A stretch of DNA of 13,520 nt from JBHIFE01 sp046760985 (GTDB taxonomy: Bacteria; Chloroflexota; Dehalococcoidia; Dehalococcoidales; RBG-16-60-22). Each line of letters begins with the position of its first letter. Position 1 is the stretch's first letter. Positions 12,675 to 13,520 of this stretch are shown here, in pieces. The notes below the pieces were generated by a model. It did not search any database, was not told the DNA's origin, and saw nothing but the letters and a program-made list of their open reading frames with translations. Location: assembly GCA_046760985.1 (NCBI GenBank), contig JBHIFE010000034.1, positions 1-13,520 of the forward strand, read 5' to 3'. Both the position numbers and the translations under genes were made by a program.

Positions 12675-13520
12675 GCCACGATTGCTGCAGGCAATGATTG
12701 ATGCTTTCAGTTTGCCTGATTTAAGGCGCCGGATTCTCTTCACTGTAGGTATACTGGTAGTCTTTCGCTTCGTGGCTCATGTGCCTCTTCCCGGGGTAGA
12801 CCTTGATGCCTTACAAGCTTTGTTCGAGCGCAATGCCCTATTGGGTATGCTTGACCTGTTTAGTGGTGGCGCCATGAGGCGGCTCAGCGTGGCAGCTATG
12901 GGGGTCTATCCCTATATCACAGCTTCAATTATTATGATGCTACTGGTGCCAGTTATCCCTCGATTACAAGCTCTTTCTCGAGAAGGAGAGACAGGTAGAC
13001 AAAAGATTAATCTGATTACCCACTGGTTGGTCGTGCCGTTAGCTTCTATTCAGGGCTATGGACAGTTAGTTTACCTCCAGCGGGAGGGTGTTATCAGTAG
13101 CGCTGCCACACTGCCAACGGCAGCCATGGTTCTATCAATGGTAGCTGGTACCATATTCTTAGTCTGGTTAGGTGAGCTTATTACTAACCATGGTATTGGT
13201 AACGGCATCTCAATAATAATATTTGGCGGTATCGTCGCCCGCCTACCGGAAATGATCGGTCAAGGCTTCCTAGCTAGGGAAAACTTTGGCGGTCTAGCTA
13301 TTTATGTTCTCATAGTTTTAATCACAATTGTGGTAATTGTTATCTTTACCGAGGCACATCGGCGCATTCCGGTACAATATGCTCGCAGTGTATTTCGTAG
13401 TGGTCGTATGTACCGACAATCAGGAACAACTCATATTCCACTGCGGGTAAACAGCGCCGGGATGATACCACTTATCTTTGCTATGTCAGTGGTACTCTTC
13501 CCGGGTATTGTCGCCAGTTA
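12655..13520 (+). CDS. secY: Protein translocase subunit SecY, N-terminal 288 residues (cut by window edge)
   Basis: SecY is the pore-forming subunit of the SecYEG channel in the cytoplasmic membrane. No stop codon occurs before the window ends. The N-terminal part has seven recognisable hydrophobic segments (about 27-47, 83-103, 122-142, 154-176, 185-205, 215-233, 268-288). It also has the plug-region sequence LGMLDLFSGGAMRRLSV (63-79), VYPYITASIIMMLL (84-97), NHGIGNGISIIIFGGIV (178-194), RRIPVQYA (236-243) and PLRVNSAGMIPLIFA (262-276). The ATG at 12655 follows GGAGGT (12644-12649) by 5 nt and gives the family-like MRPRQGKPRLLQAMIDAF. It overlaps rplO by 20 nt, as an embedded, coupled start. 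Confidence 0.97.
   Translation, partial: MRPRQGKPRLLQAMIDAFSLPDLRRRILFTVGILVVFRFVAHVPLPGVDLDALQALFERNALLGMLDLFSGGAMRRLSVAAMGVYPYITASIIMMLLVPVIPRLQALSREGETGRQKINLITHWLVVPLASIQGYGQLVYLQREGVISSAATLPTAAMVLSMVAGTIFLVWLGELITNHGIGNGISIIIFGGIVARLPEMIGQGFLARENFGGLAIYVLIVLITIVVIVIFTEAHRRIPVQYARSVFRSGRMYRQSGTTHIPLRVNSAGMIPLIFAMSVVLFPGIVAS

Overview
The window is a housekeeping region of a bacterial chromosome: one long, tightly packed ribosomal-protein cluster on the + strand that joins what are the str, S10 and spc operons in Escherichia coli. No phage, defence, CRISPR or insertion-sequence material is visible, and I do not see an undescribed system here. The points worth a second look are a structured leader upstream of rpsL, a repetitive tail on ribosomal protein S3, the absence of tuf, and a few unusual residues in conserved proteins.

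Layout. Positions 1-55 carry the 5' part of a tRNA-Thr(CGU) gene on the minus strand, cut by the window edge. Positions 56-278 are the only sizeable non-coding stretch. They hold a consensus-like promoter (126-155) and a leader of roughly 117 nt with a 14-nt palindrome, two strong hairpins and a U-tract. From 279 to the end the order is rpsL, rpsG, fusA, rpsJ, rplC, rplD, rplW, rplB, rpsS, rplV, rpsC, rplP, rpmC, rpsQ, rplN, rplX, rplE, rpsN (zinc type), rpsH, rplF, rplR, rpsE, rpmD, rplO and secY. secY runs off the right edge. Gaps are 0-22 nt except 56 nt before fusA. Seven junctions overlap or abut so closely that translational coupling is likely. No internal terminator stands out, so one transcript from the promoter at 126-155 could cover everything, though internal promoters cannot be excluded by eye.

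How the genes work together. The cluster supplies 23 ribosomal proteins, the translocase EF-G, and the SecY channel through which membrane proteins leave the ribosome. The tuf gene for EF-Tu, which often lies between fusA and rpsJ, is absent; instead fusA overlaps rpsJ by 8 nt.

Organism. GC is moderate (mid-40s per cent by eye). Eight of 25 start codons are not ATG (TTG for rpsL, rpsC, rpmC; GTG for rplD, rplB, rplX, rpsN, rpmD). S12 has the Gram-positive-type insertion, S14 is the short zinc form and L24 carries a CxxC pair. The joined str-S10-spc order without tuf, together with the S3 sequence, suggests Chloroflexota, most likely a Dehalococcoidia relative. This is an inference from remembered family sequences, held with moderate to low confidence.
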